A stretch of DNA of 64,000 nt from Effrenium voratum (taxonomy: Eukaryota; Sar; Dinophyceae; Suessiales; Symbiodiniaceae). A model generated the notes under the pieces. The model saw only the letters and a list, made by a program, of their open reading frames with translations, did not search any database and was not told the origin of the DNA. A program made the translations under genes and the position numbers. The stretch is taken from positions 62,001 to 126,000 of the forward strand of contig CAUJNA010000510.1 of the NCBI GenBank assembly GCA_963377175.1, written 5' to 3'. Of the stretch, positions 1 through 13,084 are shown piece after piece (position 1 is the stretch's first letter; each line of letters starts with the position of its first letter).

Positions 1-382
1 TGTTGTTGGGGGGGGCCCTGCAAGGGGAAATGATCTTTCAGGGCCTTCTGGCTGTGGAAGGGAGGGCAGCATTTTTTTTTGGCCGGGGATGTTTGATGGG
101 AACTCCGGGTTTTCGGGGTTCCTGGACCCAGGCGGCCGCCTTCGCGGAACGCCGCGGCGTGTGGGAGGTGGCGAACGCCGACTTCGCGGCGGCGGTTCTG
201 GCGAAGGCGCGGAACGGTTCTGTCGCATCGTGTTGCCTGGAAGAACCTTCAAACAGACAACGCAAAAGCCTTGAGAGCACGTGAAGAAACAGTGTAAGAT
301 TGTCGTCATGTCTTCCACAAACGAACGTGTGGAAAAGCGCGTTCAGAGGGTGCCGGTCGGTAGGTGGTTTATCCCTCTGAAG

Positions 383-433
383 GGTTGGTTTGGTTGGTTT
401 GGTTGGTTTGGTTGGTTTGGTTGGTTTGGTTTA
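383..433. repeat. GGTTTGGTT minisatellite
   Basis: About five copies of a 9-bp unit made of GGTTT and GGTT blocks. It lies in a GC-rich stretch without a recognisable gene and can be read without stops, so the repetitive peptide it gives is not evidence of coding. Confidence 0.85.
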
Positions 434-2341
434 CAGGGTTAGTCATGCGCCAGCGAAGTCTGCTTTTCCACCACACCGAGATGTAGCATGCGCTTTGCGA
501 TATGCGAGGCTGAGAAAGACCTGGACCGCAGCAAGAGACTTCAGGTGCGACGGGTTGATCCTGCGTGGCCATACTCGGGGCACTTGAGTTTGTCGCGCAG
601 GCGGCTGCCGACTCGCTGAGGGATCCGAGTCTCAGCAAGCAGCGGCGCCGAATGCTGGTGGCCTTGGTGGAGGCGGCTTCTTCCAGGTTTGGAGGGATAC
701 AGTCAGGCAACTAGATAGTTGAGTGTGTGTCAAAACAGCCCCCGCCTATGGTGGGTTTCCTTTTTGTTTCCAACGTGGAAAGGGTACCCTCAATAACACA
801 CATATATATATATATACATACAATATTAATATTTGTAGACATGAGCAGTCAGGTGGGCCTTCAAGTGCACTTGTGCATGAGAACGGGCTTTTTCCAGGCA
901 GAGCGCAAGAGGCAGGCGCCGATGATCCCCGGCTTGGAGCAGGCAGCCGGGGCCTCGCGGAATTTCTTCGGCCGAGCTGATTTCTCGGCTCACCAAGGCC
1001 ATGGCGGCCGCTGATGCTGAAATCAAGGCCTGGCATCGTTGGATGCCGACCGACACTCCGAATTCCTGACGAGGGAGCTTTGACAAAGAGATGTCTGAAT
1101 CAGACCTGGCCAGGCGTGGCAGCACTACGTGATTCAGGCTGAGCGTGACTACTTGAACTTGATTCAAGAGGCGCGGACGGTTGTTAGCCAGAGTATGCCT
1201 AGGTGACAAAGCGCCGCAAACCGCTTGCTGCCAGGCAGAGGCCGCAGAAACACGGGCAGGGCACCCCATGCAACATGTCACTTCACAGATCAGTCCCGTT
1301 GGCACTCAGGCAATGTCGAAAGCTGACCGAGACAGCCGCCGTGCTGAGCAGGCGATCATGTGCGCGAGCTGGGAAAGGCGGAGATCGCATGGATTTCTTC
1401 GATGGGGCAGGCACGCGTGGATTTGGAGCGAAGCCGCATCCTTGGTTCATGACGCACACACACACACACATGCAAGCAGCCCTGCCAGTTAGGGAAGCGA
1501 ACGTTTCTGAAGCGGCACTGTTAAGCCATTCGGTGATTCAGTCATGCAGTAATGCAGTCATTCAGTCATTCAGTTCATTCCCAACTTGTTCCTTGCGAGC
1601 CGAAAAGATCCCGCCGCGTTTCGCCGCGTCCGAGAACGGCGAAGACGGGAGCGCGAGCTGCGGGCCATCGAGCGGGCGGCCATGCTACGGGCGGACGAGC
1701 AGAGCCGCGCGGCCGCGGGCTCACGAGTCCGATGACCCCAATGGGCAAGAACAGTCGCGTTATACCAACGCAGAGTAGATGAGCGCATTTTCCAGTGACA
1801 TGTTTTTTTGTTTGTTTCACACAAACCTTGCGTATTGGGACTCTTAGCATGTAGGTTGTCAAGTGAAGCACGCGGCATCCTCCCGTTTCAAGCCACCAGG
1901 TGGAGGAAGCTACCGCGCTCGCTGAAGAGCAAACTCGGGAAGAGTTCGAGCCTGGGCCTTGCAAATTGGTTTGGACCTTTCGCGGGTCTCAAAGGGGTCA
2001 GGCAATGGACCCCCGGAACAGTTGGTTTTTGTTGGGGTTAACGCCAGGGTTTTCCAGAAAATTCTGTCATGCGTTAAATCATATCCAGGATGCCATTGAT
2101 TGAAAACTCATTTGCGCAGCCACACAATTGACTGGCAAGTGCTGCGCAAATCAATGGTTGTGAACGTATTCTGTCTGCAGACCGTGCGAGATGCGAGGTG
2201 CCTCTCAAGGGGAACACAACCCCATGATGTAAGTTGTGTCATTCTGTAGTCATCCGTTAAGCCCATCATTGGCGCCTTCTTGGTGCCCACATTTCTGCGC
2301 ACCCAGCGCCTCAGCCTTCCGCGAATTGCCCCCAGCGCCGG
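434..2341. other. Host DNA with no resolved gene
   Basis: I see no complete gene. Short stretches rich in Arg, Glu and Ala codons on the + strand (about 597-700, 960-1,050 and 1,600-1,735) look like exon pieces of a charged helical protein and may belong to the same gene as the exons at 2.3-4.8 kb, but no splice chain can be proven. A short CA run lies near 1,455 and a TA run near 803. Confidence 0.4.
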
Positions 2342-4800
2342 CTCGCGAGGGCGGAGCTCATGGAGCGCGCGGAGGACGAGGTGAGGGAGTTCTGCGACTT
2401 CGAGCGGCGCAGGGAGGCGGAGGAGTTTGGTGCCCCAGGGAGTCCAATGCCCCTTTTTGGGTTGGGAAACCACATGGAAACCAAGATGGCAGGAGTTGTT
2501 TGACGAGGGAGTGTCGCTTTTTCTCGCGGTTCTTCGTCCCCACGAATGTTGTTTTTTGGTCAGATCTCCCACCTTGCAATACTTTCGAAGGGTCTTCTGG
2601 TGTACTCCAACGCGGGTGTGTGGGTCTGCGAGCCGCGCTGAAAACGGCGAGCTCTGAGGCGGCGGAGGATGGCGGCGGACGAGGCGGAGTTCCACAGGTT
2701 GCAGGAGGAGGCGCCGATTGCGCCTATTCAGGGGCGGGTCCGATTGAGTCCAGGGTAAAGTCGATGGCGGATTCGATGTGTTTTTTTGCCCAAGTCCTTT
2801 CCTTTTTTGCATCCGAATGGTGTATCGATTGCATCCCTTGTTCATATGCAAGAACTGGACCTTTAGGAGCCCATTTCCTCTGCAGCAAACCAGTGACACA
2901 GACCCTTACCGCAATTTAGGTCTCAGAATTGTCACCTGCTTGATTTGAGGAGAGACGCCGCAAAGTAGAAGAGGAGCGGAAACAGAAGCTGGTCATGGAA
3001 TGGCGCAGGCGAGCCAGGAAGCACTTCTGCGGCAGTTTCCATTGCCTCAGTGCCAGGAAACAGGCTGCTAGGAGAGCCAGGGCCCTGGATTCTTCAGAGT
3101 TTGCCCGCAGCCACTTCTGCCGCTTCTGCTACATCTGCCTTGTGTTCTTCTGCCACTTCTGCTTCTGCCGGTTCTGCTTCTGCCGGTTCTGCTTCTGCCG
3201 CTGCTTCCGCCGTCTTCCGCTTCTGGCACGATTACCCATGTCTGTCATGTCTGCCACTGCCGCATCTCCTTTTTCGTCATGTCTGTCATGTCGGCCGTTT
3301 TTTGCTCACCACCCCTGCTGCTGCCGCTTCTGCCGCTGCCGCTGCCGCTGCCGCCGCCGCCAGGTTGCCACTGTTTCGGCCGCCGCTTCCGCTGCCTTAT
3401 GCCGCTGCTTGGACTTCTGCTGCTTTTGCCGCTTTTGCTACTTGGCAGGCTTTGGACTCTGATGAGGAGATGTTTAGCTTTTCTAAAATTGTCTTGGCAC
3501 TTGGGCGCAATTCAGGAGCCCTCAGAAGCCGACGAGGATGACAAGAAGAGCCCGGAGCGCATGATGCATGCCTGCTGATTTCCTTGCAATGACTTGCTGC
3601 GAGGACAGAGACAGAAGCAATCTGGACAGGAAGAAAGATGCCAACCATGAGGCACACCAACTCAAACAGTTCCGCCGATAAATGCTGTGAACAATGGGAT
3701 GCCTACCTCATGCAGGAGCAATCGGATATGCTCAAGGCAGGGGTGCGAGGAACCGTGCCATGTCAGAATTCCATGTTATCACCGTTGCTTGTTATTTGCC
3801 GGAATGGTTCTTTTCAACCGGAACCAAGGCTTCGGAGTTGGCAAGTGGGGAGTGAAGTCCAAAGCCACGCCAGGCGGCCCGCAATCCCTTTGGTCCCGTT
3901 CGAGAGAGGTGCCGACGGGAGCGGCATATATGTTTATAGGTGTATATGTATTTGTCTCTGTATGGCGAGGGAACATTTTGCAGATTGGTTTGAGGGGAAA
4001 CCCAAAGCTGCATTTTTTGGGCCCCTGTCGGGAGCATGTTTCAATGCTTTGAAAGGCAAGAACTGAATCGAGGGTATGGCACAGAGTGAAATGGAATGGG
4101 AGTGGAATGATAGAGGAAGAGAGCATTTTGAAGAAGAATCATATTCAGCAAGAAGCGAAGAGGAATAGCCGCAGGAAGGAGGGGCAGATGACAAAGTAGC
4201 CAGGCAGTTGACGAGACCCATGAACGTGTAAATGCCCTGGATGTGCAAAGAAAGAAGAAAGGTTGTAGGAATTTTGAGTAGGGGACATACAGGCAGGGCA
4301 GGCACGAAGCAGGCGGGAAGCAAAAGCCGATGCATCCAAGAATATGAACGTCAACGCATATTGAGGGAAGGTAGATAAATCGAAATGTCGAAAGCCCAGG
4401 GATGGAAGAAACTGAGGGTAGTTTTGCAACAAAGCAAAGAAGACAAGCTTGAATGAAGCACATTTGTAAACGTGAAGCCCATTGCACGGCAAAGGTGTGC
4501 CTCAAATGCCGGGGCATTGGCAGTTTCAGGCCAGCAGAGAAGGAAACATCGACGAAGCCTGAGAAGGAGAGCAAACGGACGCGAGAGGAGGAGAAGCGTA
4601 GGCCGTACTTGTGGTTTTGGTTCACTCTGTAGGAGAAGCTCTTTTTTCCCCCCTCATTTGTTCCTTTTTTTTTTAAATTTTCGTGGCTTAGCACCTACAA
4701 GCGAGAGGGTTCAATGCACTTGGATCAGGCTGAAAGAGGAGGAAGCTGCAAAAAGGCGGAAACGCGAGAAGGAGGCATTTGTGCAGCGAGTCTTTGAAAC
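2342..4800 (+). CDS. Exons of an unidentified coiled-coil protein
   Basis: Four separate + strand stretches have the same Arg/Glu/Lys-rich, helix-forming character. They are 2,342-2,431 (contains EDEVREF and ERRREAEEF), 2,655-2,756 (ADEAEFHRLQEE), about 2,947-3,035 (RRRKVEEERKQKL then MEWRRRARK) and about 4,728-4,806 (RLKEEEAAKRRKREKEAF). Each lies in a different reading frame with stop-containing DNA between, as expected for exons separated by introns. I do not recognise the family; heptad-like charge alternation suggests a coiled coil such as a cytoskeletal or trafficking protein. Start, end and exon borders are not resolved, and the pieces could belong to more than one gene. Confidence 0.35.
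3110..3450. repeat. TGC/CGC triplet-rich tract
   Basis: An imperfect repeat based on the 9-mer TTCTGCCGC and the triplets CTG and CGC. It stays open in three + frames and yields Cys/Phe-, Ala/Ser- or Leu/Pro-rich peptides. It follows the charged exon at about 2,947-3,035 and is most likely intronic, because none of the three peptides looks like a folded domain. Confidence 0.7.
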
Positions 4801-5092
4801 GGGGAAAGATGACTCGCTTTTGCTTTCGCTTTTTTAAGGGAAACCAAAAGGGCCCCCCATCCCCAATTGGGACTCTTTCTTTTGAACAACTGCCAAGAGG
4901 GTTCTTGGTCAGCCCATTCATTCCATGGGAATGCCGCAGCGCGGCCTCAAGTTGCGAGACGCGCATGCACGGTGTGAGAGCATCCGGAAGGTTGGTATGG
5001 TGGGGCCTGACGATCAAAGATCGCTCTTGCTATTTCCTTGCCCGCGCCACCATCTCGTGGATGCCGAGAATGTGGAGTTCGAGCTGTTGGTG

Positions 5093-7941
5093 ATGAACAC
5101 CAGCCCCAGTCACTATACCATCCTGAAGGGCTCGGCTTGCTATGTGCTGTCCAGCCTTGTGCTTGTAGGGGCCGCCTGCCTGTGTGTGCTGCATGCATGT
5201 GGCAGCAATGTTGAGGAGGGTTTGTCCGAGCTACACGCGTTGTCCCCATCCTTAGCGCATTGCGGACGGCAGATCATTTGGTCAAATTTTCCCACCATGT
5301 GCTTGGCGGCCGCAACAATTGCCAACGGTTCACAGATCTACTTGCAAAATTGTGGCGCAGGCTATCAAAGTGACTGGCATTTTACATCGGACGGGAAGAT
5401 ACGCTTGGCAACAGCATCACATTACTGTATTGAAGTGGCCGATACGGAGAAAGGCAAAGGGTCAGGGCTTGAGCTATGGACTTGCGTTGACAAGCCAGTG
5501 AACAAGTCCGATAAATATTATTCGGCGCAGAAGTTCGAGTTTCTGCGAAAGGGAGAGATCAGATGGGTGAACTCCTCCTTGGTGCTTGATGTCTCCTGGC
5601 ATTTGCCCAATCCGGGCCAGAAAGTGCAGCTCTGGAGCCGATTGAAAGACACCTCGCAGAGCTTCGACTTCGGCACCTGCACCGATCAGTGCAGTCGGCA
5701 AGTGGAGTTCCTGCAGCACCGGGGGATTTGCCTGACCACCGCGGGCTGGCACCTCAGGGAAGGAATGCGGATGCAGCTGGCAGACTGTGCTGAGACCCAT
5801 CAGGGAGCTAGTCAGTTTCACTGGAGCTTGCGGGGTGGTGCATTGAAGCTGGCCATGAATCATTATCTCTGTGTGGAGGCAGTGGATGGAGATTCGAGCC
5901 TCAGACTCGCCCCCTGCTCGGGCCTTGACAACCAGCACTTCCTGCTGGACGGGAAATTGTACATCGGAAGCGACAAGAAGCGGTGCTTGACGGCGGATGG
6001 CTCCCAGCCCCAGCTGCAGCTCGCAGAGTCCTGCGAGCAGGCCCAGGTCACCGGCTGCGAGCACGTCGACCACTCCGGGGGCATTGCCTCGCTGCCTGAT
6101 CCCGGGAGCTTGGCGTGCCCGCGCCAGCTCATTTGGAGCGCATACCCCAACCTCTGCTTGGCCACGGCTACGTGGCACGTGGGCAACGGACAGAGTATCG
6201 TGGTGGTCCCTTGTGAGCAGGACGAGGAATCGGATGTGTCTGGCCAGCGGCAGCATTGGATTTGGGGCACAGGTGCCGCACAATAGCATGTTGCGGCCAG
6301 CGTCACGTTGTTCATGGGGCCGTGGGGTTGAATAAATTCCTCGTCTTGTTTTTGTCTAAGATGGAACGTGCCCGCATTCAGCAGATTCTCAAGCTCGGGA
6401 GTCCGACTGGATGGTCAAAGCCCCCCGTTTGGGTTTGGAAAAGATTGACGTCTAGGAATTTGAGACGGCCAATGATGCCTTTCCTGAGCAAAGAAAGCAC
6501 GATGGGTTTGAAAGGTGCCTATAGCCAAAACCCAGTGAAGTATGAAACAATACACTATTGAGTTTTGAAGGAAACCAGAATTCCTTAGCTGTGAACGGTC
6601 AAGCTTGAGCCGTGCGAGGTCCTGGAGGATTCGTTATGTGGGAGGGATGCTTCTTCCACCCTGTCTCACACTTTCCCTGGTTTGCTAAGATTCCTTGCTT
6701 GATATATGGCACCTTCTCCCAGTGTTCCCTTATTTTCGGGCCATTTTTCGGTTTGCGCAGATGGAAAGATTCGCTTGGCTTCGAGCCCCAGCTATTGCAT
6801 AGACGTGGCCGACCACATCGAGGAGGACGGGACCTATCTGCAGCTGAGCCAATGCATCGAGGGCGATGAGGGCCAGCGTTTCACGGTTTGGAAGACCATC
6901 CAGCACCAGGGCAGGTGGGGCATATAAGGAATATTGCCAGTAAAAAAACACCCCCTCCCCCAAAACAAAATAATGCCCCCCCAAACCCAAAACCGCCCCC
7001 CCTGGACACAGCCTTCCTCCCCCTCCCACCCCCAATGAAACACTCGGCGTACCGATGCACTTCATTTTGAAAGAAAACCTTTTTGGGTTTTTGGGCGACA
7101 GCGATCAGCTCGCTTGATTTTAGGGGCGTGGTTTTTTTCTGGAAGCTTTCGCTTTCGGAGGCCGCCCGCATTGGGCTCTTTTGAGACGGACCCCAGTGAT
7201 CCCCTCAGGTGTGTGGGTGTGGCCGGGAGCTCAGCGCTGCCCTTCAGCAGGTTGGAGCTCACGGAATGCGGTGGTCCCGCGCAGGAGGGTTTTTGTTTGG
7301 AGAGGGGCTGAAAATGGTGAGTGTTTTGTCCAGGGTCTTCTTGTGTGGTTTGAAGGCAAACCAGAAAGGACACCCCTGCCATTGTTTGGGGTGCCCTATT
7401 TTGGGAAGTACCCAAATGAGTCACAACCAAAACCCGGTAGATGAAGTGATCCCGACCATTGGTGGGTGCAGCTGCCTTTTTGCTTCTTTACATGGTTTTG
7501 AGTACACCATTTGACCTATGAATTCGGCAGATGGTGTGTTTGTTTGTCTGTCAGCCTGCCTGCTTGTCTGGTCTGGTCTGGTCTGGTCTGGTCTGGTCTG
7601 GTCTGGTCTGGTCTGGTCTGGTCTGGTCTGGTCTGGTCTGGTCTGGTCTGGTCTGGTCTGGTCTGGTCTGGTCTGGTCTGGTCTGGTCTGGTCTGGTCTG
7701 GTCTGGTCTGGTCTGGTCTGGTCTGGTCTGGTCTGGTCTGGTCTGGTCTGGTCTGGTCTGGTCTGGTCTGGTCTGGTCTGGTCTGGTCTGGTCTGGTCTG
7801 GTCTGGTCTGGTCTGGTCTGGTCTGGTCTGGTCTGGTCTGGTCTGGTCTGGTCTGGTCTGGTCTGGTCTGGTCTGGTCTGGTCTCTGGTCTGGTCTGGTC
7901 TGGTCTGTCTGGTCTGGTCTGGTCTGGTCTGGTCTGGTCTA

Positions 7942-7976
<35 letters not shown>

Positions 7977-10900
7977 CTCTCTATCTCTCTCTCTCTCTAC
8001 CTCTCTACCTCTCTACCTCTCTACCTCTCTACCTCTCTACCTCTCTACCTCTCTACCTCTCTACCTCTCTACCTCTCTACCTCTCTACCTCTCTACCTCT
8101 CTACCACTCTACCTCTCTACCTCTCTACCTCTCTACCTCTCTACCTCTCTACCTCTCTACCTCTTTACCTCTGTACCTCTCTACCTCTCTACCTCTCATC
8201 TCTTTCTTTCCATTTATTTCCTATTCATCTCGAGACACCTACCTATCTAGCTATTACCGGCTCTACCTATCTTTTCATCTTTCAGTTCATCTCTCTCTTG
8301 TATCTATCTATCTATCTATCTATCAGTCTGTCTATCTACCGACCTTGCGAAGGTGCTGCGCCTGCTCTGCAATCGAAAGTGTGGGAGAGGACGTTTTGTA
8401 CGGTTATGTTGTGTGATAATAAATCCCTTTTTAGTTTTTGAGAGTCTCTCAAATTTGTTAATTCTACGGTGGAGTTAAGAAATCTCAAGTTTTTCCGAGC
8501 CTCTGGGTGGTAAAATATCTGGGGTCTTAGCTTTGCTGCGTAGATTTTGAGGCAATTTAGCATGTTCAAGTGGGGCTGTTTTGTTGCCTTAGCCAAAAAA
8601 GGGGCCTGAACCAATCAATCACGGGACATGGGGGAGCCATGCAGGTTAGTAGCCAATTTGCAAGAAAAGCGTTGAACCCAAGCTGCATCACCTCGAGATG
8701 TGCCATTGGCAAGTCCCACCCCATCGCACCCAATCGCACCCAATCGCACTCTTCACCTCAAGATGTGGCAACGAAGATTGCAGAATGAAGCCCGCCACCC
8801 AGCGTTTTCCAATCGGTAGGGCTCAGACTGGGTTCATGTTCAGACGGTTCAGGCCCGTTTCCTGGCCTTTACACTTTTGTGAATGAGCTTGAACTAATCT
8901 ATTCGCAGCTGAGAGGTGCCTGGCACTTCAATAGATACACACTCATGGTTGAACAGAAATCAGGTTTTTGCGCTCCGAGACTGTGGGAAATTTATTTTCT
9001 TGAACGACCGTAGTTTGCTTTTCCCTGTACTAGTCGAGGGCTAGGACTGCCTGAAGTAGAATCGTGTCTCCAGACAACGTAGGCCTAATAAAACAAGTCC
9101 ATATCGGAGTCTTCAGAAATATTGAACTGATACTTTTTGTATTCTCGCCCAGTAAGCCTAACAAAGCACAACCCCCAAACCTTCAGGCAGTTTTATGTTT
9201 TTTTTCTCTTGTCCCCGACAAAAGAGCAAAACAGAAAGCTTTTAGACCCATGAGCAGTAAACTGTAAAACTGCCTAACACAAGTTTTACCTCGGGAGGTT
9301 TACATTTTTTGTTTGAGCTGGCGACAAGTAACAACATAACGCTTCCCAACGTATGTTTTCTTTTTTATTTTATTTTTTTTGGGGGGGGGAAGTGTTACTT
9401 GTTTTCTTTCCATAGGACTAGAAGTTTTAATTTACTACATTTTGTCCTTTTCCCCATTTGCAAAAACGGCAGGCAAACGTAAAACTTTTGGAAAGCAATA
9501 AAATTGGCTGAGATAGACCGCAACTTTTGTCAGATTAACATTTACTTTTACTGGAGAAAGTCAAAAGTAAAACTGCCTGAATCAAGACATTTTCAACTTT
9601 CTTAAGCCTTGTTCAACCTTTGGTTCATTACCTTCATTGTCAAACTTGTCATTGGACTTATCCCTTTGTGTGTACTAGAAATTGAATTATTAGTAGCCAC
9701 TGAATTTACTTCACTGCCTCTAACATCTTCTCCAATTGAAGTTGTTCTCTTTATCTGTGCAAGATCTTGGAGTGCTAGAAGCAACTGGAAAAACTCGGTT
9801 TCCTTTCACCTCTTTTTCCATGGGGCTAGAACTGTGAGAGAATTGACCTGGTTCTACATTCTTTAACATACAAGCTCCACCAACAGCCAAACCTGCAACA
9901 GCACTGGCGTGTATAATATATGTATATATATATATGGAACATCCATTGTATAGGTATAGAGACAGGGATATGCAATGTTCAAGGGATCCTCAAAAAAGGG
10001 CCTCCGTCATAGTGACCACATGTGAGCTCGCCCAAAAATAGGCATTATGTGTACAAAGATATATACATATACAGAGAGACACCGCCCTCCCAAAATGTCC
10101 TTTTTTGCATTTGGTAGACCTAGTAGAATGGGAAACAGCACACAACAACTGCCAAAAGCCTGCACACGCACACATGGATACATGTCAGTCTTATCAGTGG
10201 ACACAAACATCCCTGCACGAAACGTGTATGTTTCTGACAAAACAGTGCAAAAAAGGTGTTTAGTACATGTTGTTTCGCTTCAGAGAGTCCCATGCTTCAC
10301 TTTTCCTGACTAAGAGTAAAATTGTGAGCCATGAACAGTAAAAAGTAAAGCTGACAAAAGTGTCCTTCTACGGGAAGTTTTACCCTTTTACTTTTCCCCT
10401 TGTTTGATCAAGGGTGGGGAAACATCCTTGGAAGCTCTCTGCTTACAGATATATATATATATATACAGATATGTATATCCCTGTGAATAACCAAATCCAC
10501 AGCGCACACAATGAGACCCATTCGGTTTTGAGCCAAGGGTACTGGACAACACTCACACGGCACGAGCAGATGTAACACGGCAGCAAAGTCGAGGTGGTCC
10601 CAATGTAATTCTGCCAAGCAGGACTTTGCAGAAGGAGCTTGCCAAATGGACAAGAATGCGATTCCTCAAAATCGGAGAGGCTCGTTCCTGGTTGTCGGCG
10701 ATTGGGGCTGGGACCATTTGGTCCATGGCAACGTGATGAAGGCGGATTGCCAAAAGATGATCGGCCAGGTGATGGCAGAGACTATGGAGCGGCTGAGTGA
10801 TGTGAAGTTCATCATCAATGTGGGAGACTCTTTCTACCCGGATGGTTTGACTGGCAAGAGTGACCCTCGCTGGGGCTTGCAGTGGTACAACCGTTTTCCC

Positions 10901-11788
10901 GACAAAGTGAGGGATGTGCCATGGTACAGCGTCTACGGGAACCATGACACGCACCATGACCCCGGGATGTGCAGCCCTGAAGATGGTGCCCAAATCAACT
11001 CGGATCTCCATGACCGGAATCGCTTCTACATGCCCAGCTACAACTGGCGCATCGAGCATGAGGACAAGTTTGTCGTATCTGAACGAAGCAGTGGAAGTGG
11101 AAAGCCTCTAAAATACTGCAGTGTACAAACCTGAGCCAAAAGTACGCCTTCCAAAGGGCACTTTTGCATCATGCAGTTATTGAGTTGCCTTTTGTGGAAT
11201 CTGCACTCGGGTTTGCTTGGGTTTATGATCTCACATGTGTGTTTACAGAACGTCTACCGGATTTTGAGATCGCCTGCCGAGAGTCCCAAGTTTTGCCAGC
11301 CGTTACTCTTGCTTGGTCGGTTTTCAGGGAACCGATTACTAGAATGGGAACCGGGACTCCTTCTTCTGCCTTTCGTTTTTTCCGGACGAAAGACAAGCTT
11401 GTCCGTTTCCCTGGAGACAAAAATGGGTTGCGAGGACATGGACCTGGAGGTGGTGGCCCTGGATCTGAACAAGCACCTTGGCACTTCCGATCGGTGCAGG
11501 AGATGCAAGGAATGAGTATGGAATGCCCAAGAAGACCATCCCTTGCTGGTGGTTCCTGGAGGGGACCAAAGCCTGGTTTCATTCCTTTTCGATTTCCGTA
11601 CAAATCGCACCAGCAAGTAAACCAAAAACTGTTTAGTTGAAGTTGTGTCCTCTTAACTATGAACCACCCGAACCAACAAACAGTTGTCCAGTTGTGGGGT
11701 CCCACTCCAAGTTTCTATTCCTTGGGATGTGCTTTTTTTGTTTCTTTTTTTTTATTCTTTTTTTTCTTCTTCTTCCGCATATCCCACT

Positions 11789-11822
<34 letters not shown>

Positions 11823-12762
11823 CGCGCAAGTCCAAGAAGCCTCCAGAAAATTATTCAGCAAGTTTGCCAACCCACAAGCCTAGGGGTTTGGTTGCAACCT
11901 AGCTAGATTTTGGTTTGATCTGGTTTCTTAGGGTACGGCAGGTACATGGACGGGTGGAACACGAGCAAATCCTCGGATGAATTGGAGCTCTCTGACTGCC
12001 AATACTCCTCGTGCCCAGAGACGTGCCTGGAGCACGCGGAGTTACGGGCGCAAAGTGCCATCGAGCTACTGGGGAGGCGGTTGAATGAGTCCACCAGGAC
12101 GGCAGGAAGAGGGGAACAACGGGAAGAGGGGGAAGAGGTGGAGGAGGGAGGGGTGGAGCCAGATTCTTGTTTGAATAATTTTGAACATCAACTTTCCCGA
12201 ATATATTGGAAGGAAGGGACTGGGTTGTTGAAACTAATCTATTCTTTGGAGCCCCAAAGATATGAACCCAGGACGGTGTACAAGTAAGAATTGAGATAAG
12301 GGGAAAAGAGGAAGGCCTAAGGGGGCAGAGGGGCGAGGGAGAACAAGTTTGTGTCTTGTCAACCACGCAATTGGAGCTCTTTGGACTGGTATGGCAAGAT
12401 TGCAGGCAGACTATGCTGGTGTTTTCACACTACCCCACAGATTACTTCCAATCCTTGCCTCGCTTCTTGGACTCTTTGCGGCCGGACGGCCGGCGCAATT
12501 TGGCGTATTTCGGGGGGCACCGGCACAACACGGACCAGGGCAGCTTGGTCACGAAGCTTTTTATTTTTCCATTGAGACAGCTGTTTCAACTCCTTCAAAT
12601 TTCAATGAGAGATTCCCTTTTCCATTGGTCGAAGGCAGCACCTACCGCACGGGCCCCCACGACTGGCTGGTGGGGGGCGGGGGCGGCTGGAGCTGTGATG
12701 GCCTGGAGCAGGGCTTCCTGGTGGGAACGATCGATGACTCCTTCAACCTAAGGACCGGACCT
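5093..12762 (+). CDS. Ricin-type lectin / metallophosphatase fusion, multi-exon
   Basis: The first large exon is open from 4,925 to 6,286. I prefer the ATG at 5,093 because it puts a hydrophobic segment (about residues 8-38) at the N-terminus as a signal anchor. Beta-trefoil (ricin B-type) lectin repeats follow. A module beginning RQIIWSNFPTMCLAAAT recurs as RQLIWSAYPNLCLATAT at about 6,121; the second copy breaks at about 6,270 and resumes at about 6,760 after a TTTGCGCAG acceptor with DGKIRLAS, matching DGKIRLAT in the first copy. A further lectin-like exon may lie at 7,188-7,290. Purple-acid-phosphatase-type exons follow: about 10,632-11,085 (GDWG, NVGDSFYPDG, YGNHD), 11,415-11,515, 11,942-12,105 (CQYSSCPETC), 12,405-12,550 (SHYPTDYF, GGHRHNTD) and 12,640-12,762 (GPHDWLVGGGGGWSCDG). 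The five metal-site motifs are all present, so activity is plausible. The likely role is a sugar-targeted phosphatase, lumenal or extracellular. Exact splice sites are inferred. Confidence 0.75.
7565..7940. repeat. (TCTGG)n microsatellite, about 75 copies
   Basis: A nearly perfect pentanucleotide array inside the lectin-phosphatase gene, with a few irregular units near 7,881-7,910. All three + frames are open through it because the pentamer contains no stop in any phase, which creates long spurious GLVWS-type ORFs. It is almost certainly intronic. Confidence 0.95.
7941..8336. repeat. CT, CTACCTCT and CTAT repeats
   Basis: Directly after the TCTGG array come a (CT)n run (about 7,944-7,974), about 24 copies of the octamer CTACCTCT (about 7,996-8,195) and a short (CTAT)n run (about 8,301-8,325). 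Each appears to be a new pyrimidine repeat grown next to the previous one. All lie in the same intron. Confidence 0.9.
8340..10625. other. Long intron, AT-richer, with diffuse internal repeats
   Basis: No exon of the surrounding gene is recognisable. The part from about 8,890 to 10,400 is clearly AT-richer than its surroundings and contains similar phrases at about 9,250-9,300, 9,545-9,590 and 10,325-10,400 (AGTAAA/AAGTAAA followed by AAAACTGCC or AAGTTTTACC), which suggests a decayed dispersed element. TA runs occur at about 9,920 and 10,450. Confidence 0.5.
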
Positions 12763-13084
12763 CCGGACCTCCGGACCTCTGGACCTGACCGATTCGGGTC
12801 TCCAGGGCATTGCGTTGTTTGTTTCTTTCTCTTGTTTTTTGGGAGAAAGAGTCTTTGTTGACAACATATTCATTATCCCAACAAGTGGAACAATGATGCC
12901 TGGTGCTGAAAAGGGCATTTTGAGCTGCGCATGATTGACCCACTTGGCAGGCATTATGCTGGGGTGTTTCTCATAGTAACTCTAAAGATGAGGAATTTCA
13001 GCAGCTGTGTGCCGGTTTTTTTTCTTCCCCCCCCCCCAGTTAGCTGAAAGCTATAGGGGTTCTAACTTCTAATAACGAGGGGAA

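Noticed and set aside
7511..8441. Three overlapping ORFs of 239-307 codons rich in GLVWS and LPLYLST
   Set aside because: They are created by TCTGG and CTACCTCT repeats that lack stops in every phase; there is no protein-like sequence.
9602..9866. Overlapping ORFs on both strands in an AT-rich intron
   Set aside because: Both are short and lack recognisable motifs; neither links to the flanking exons.
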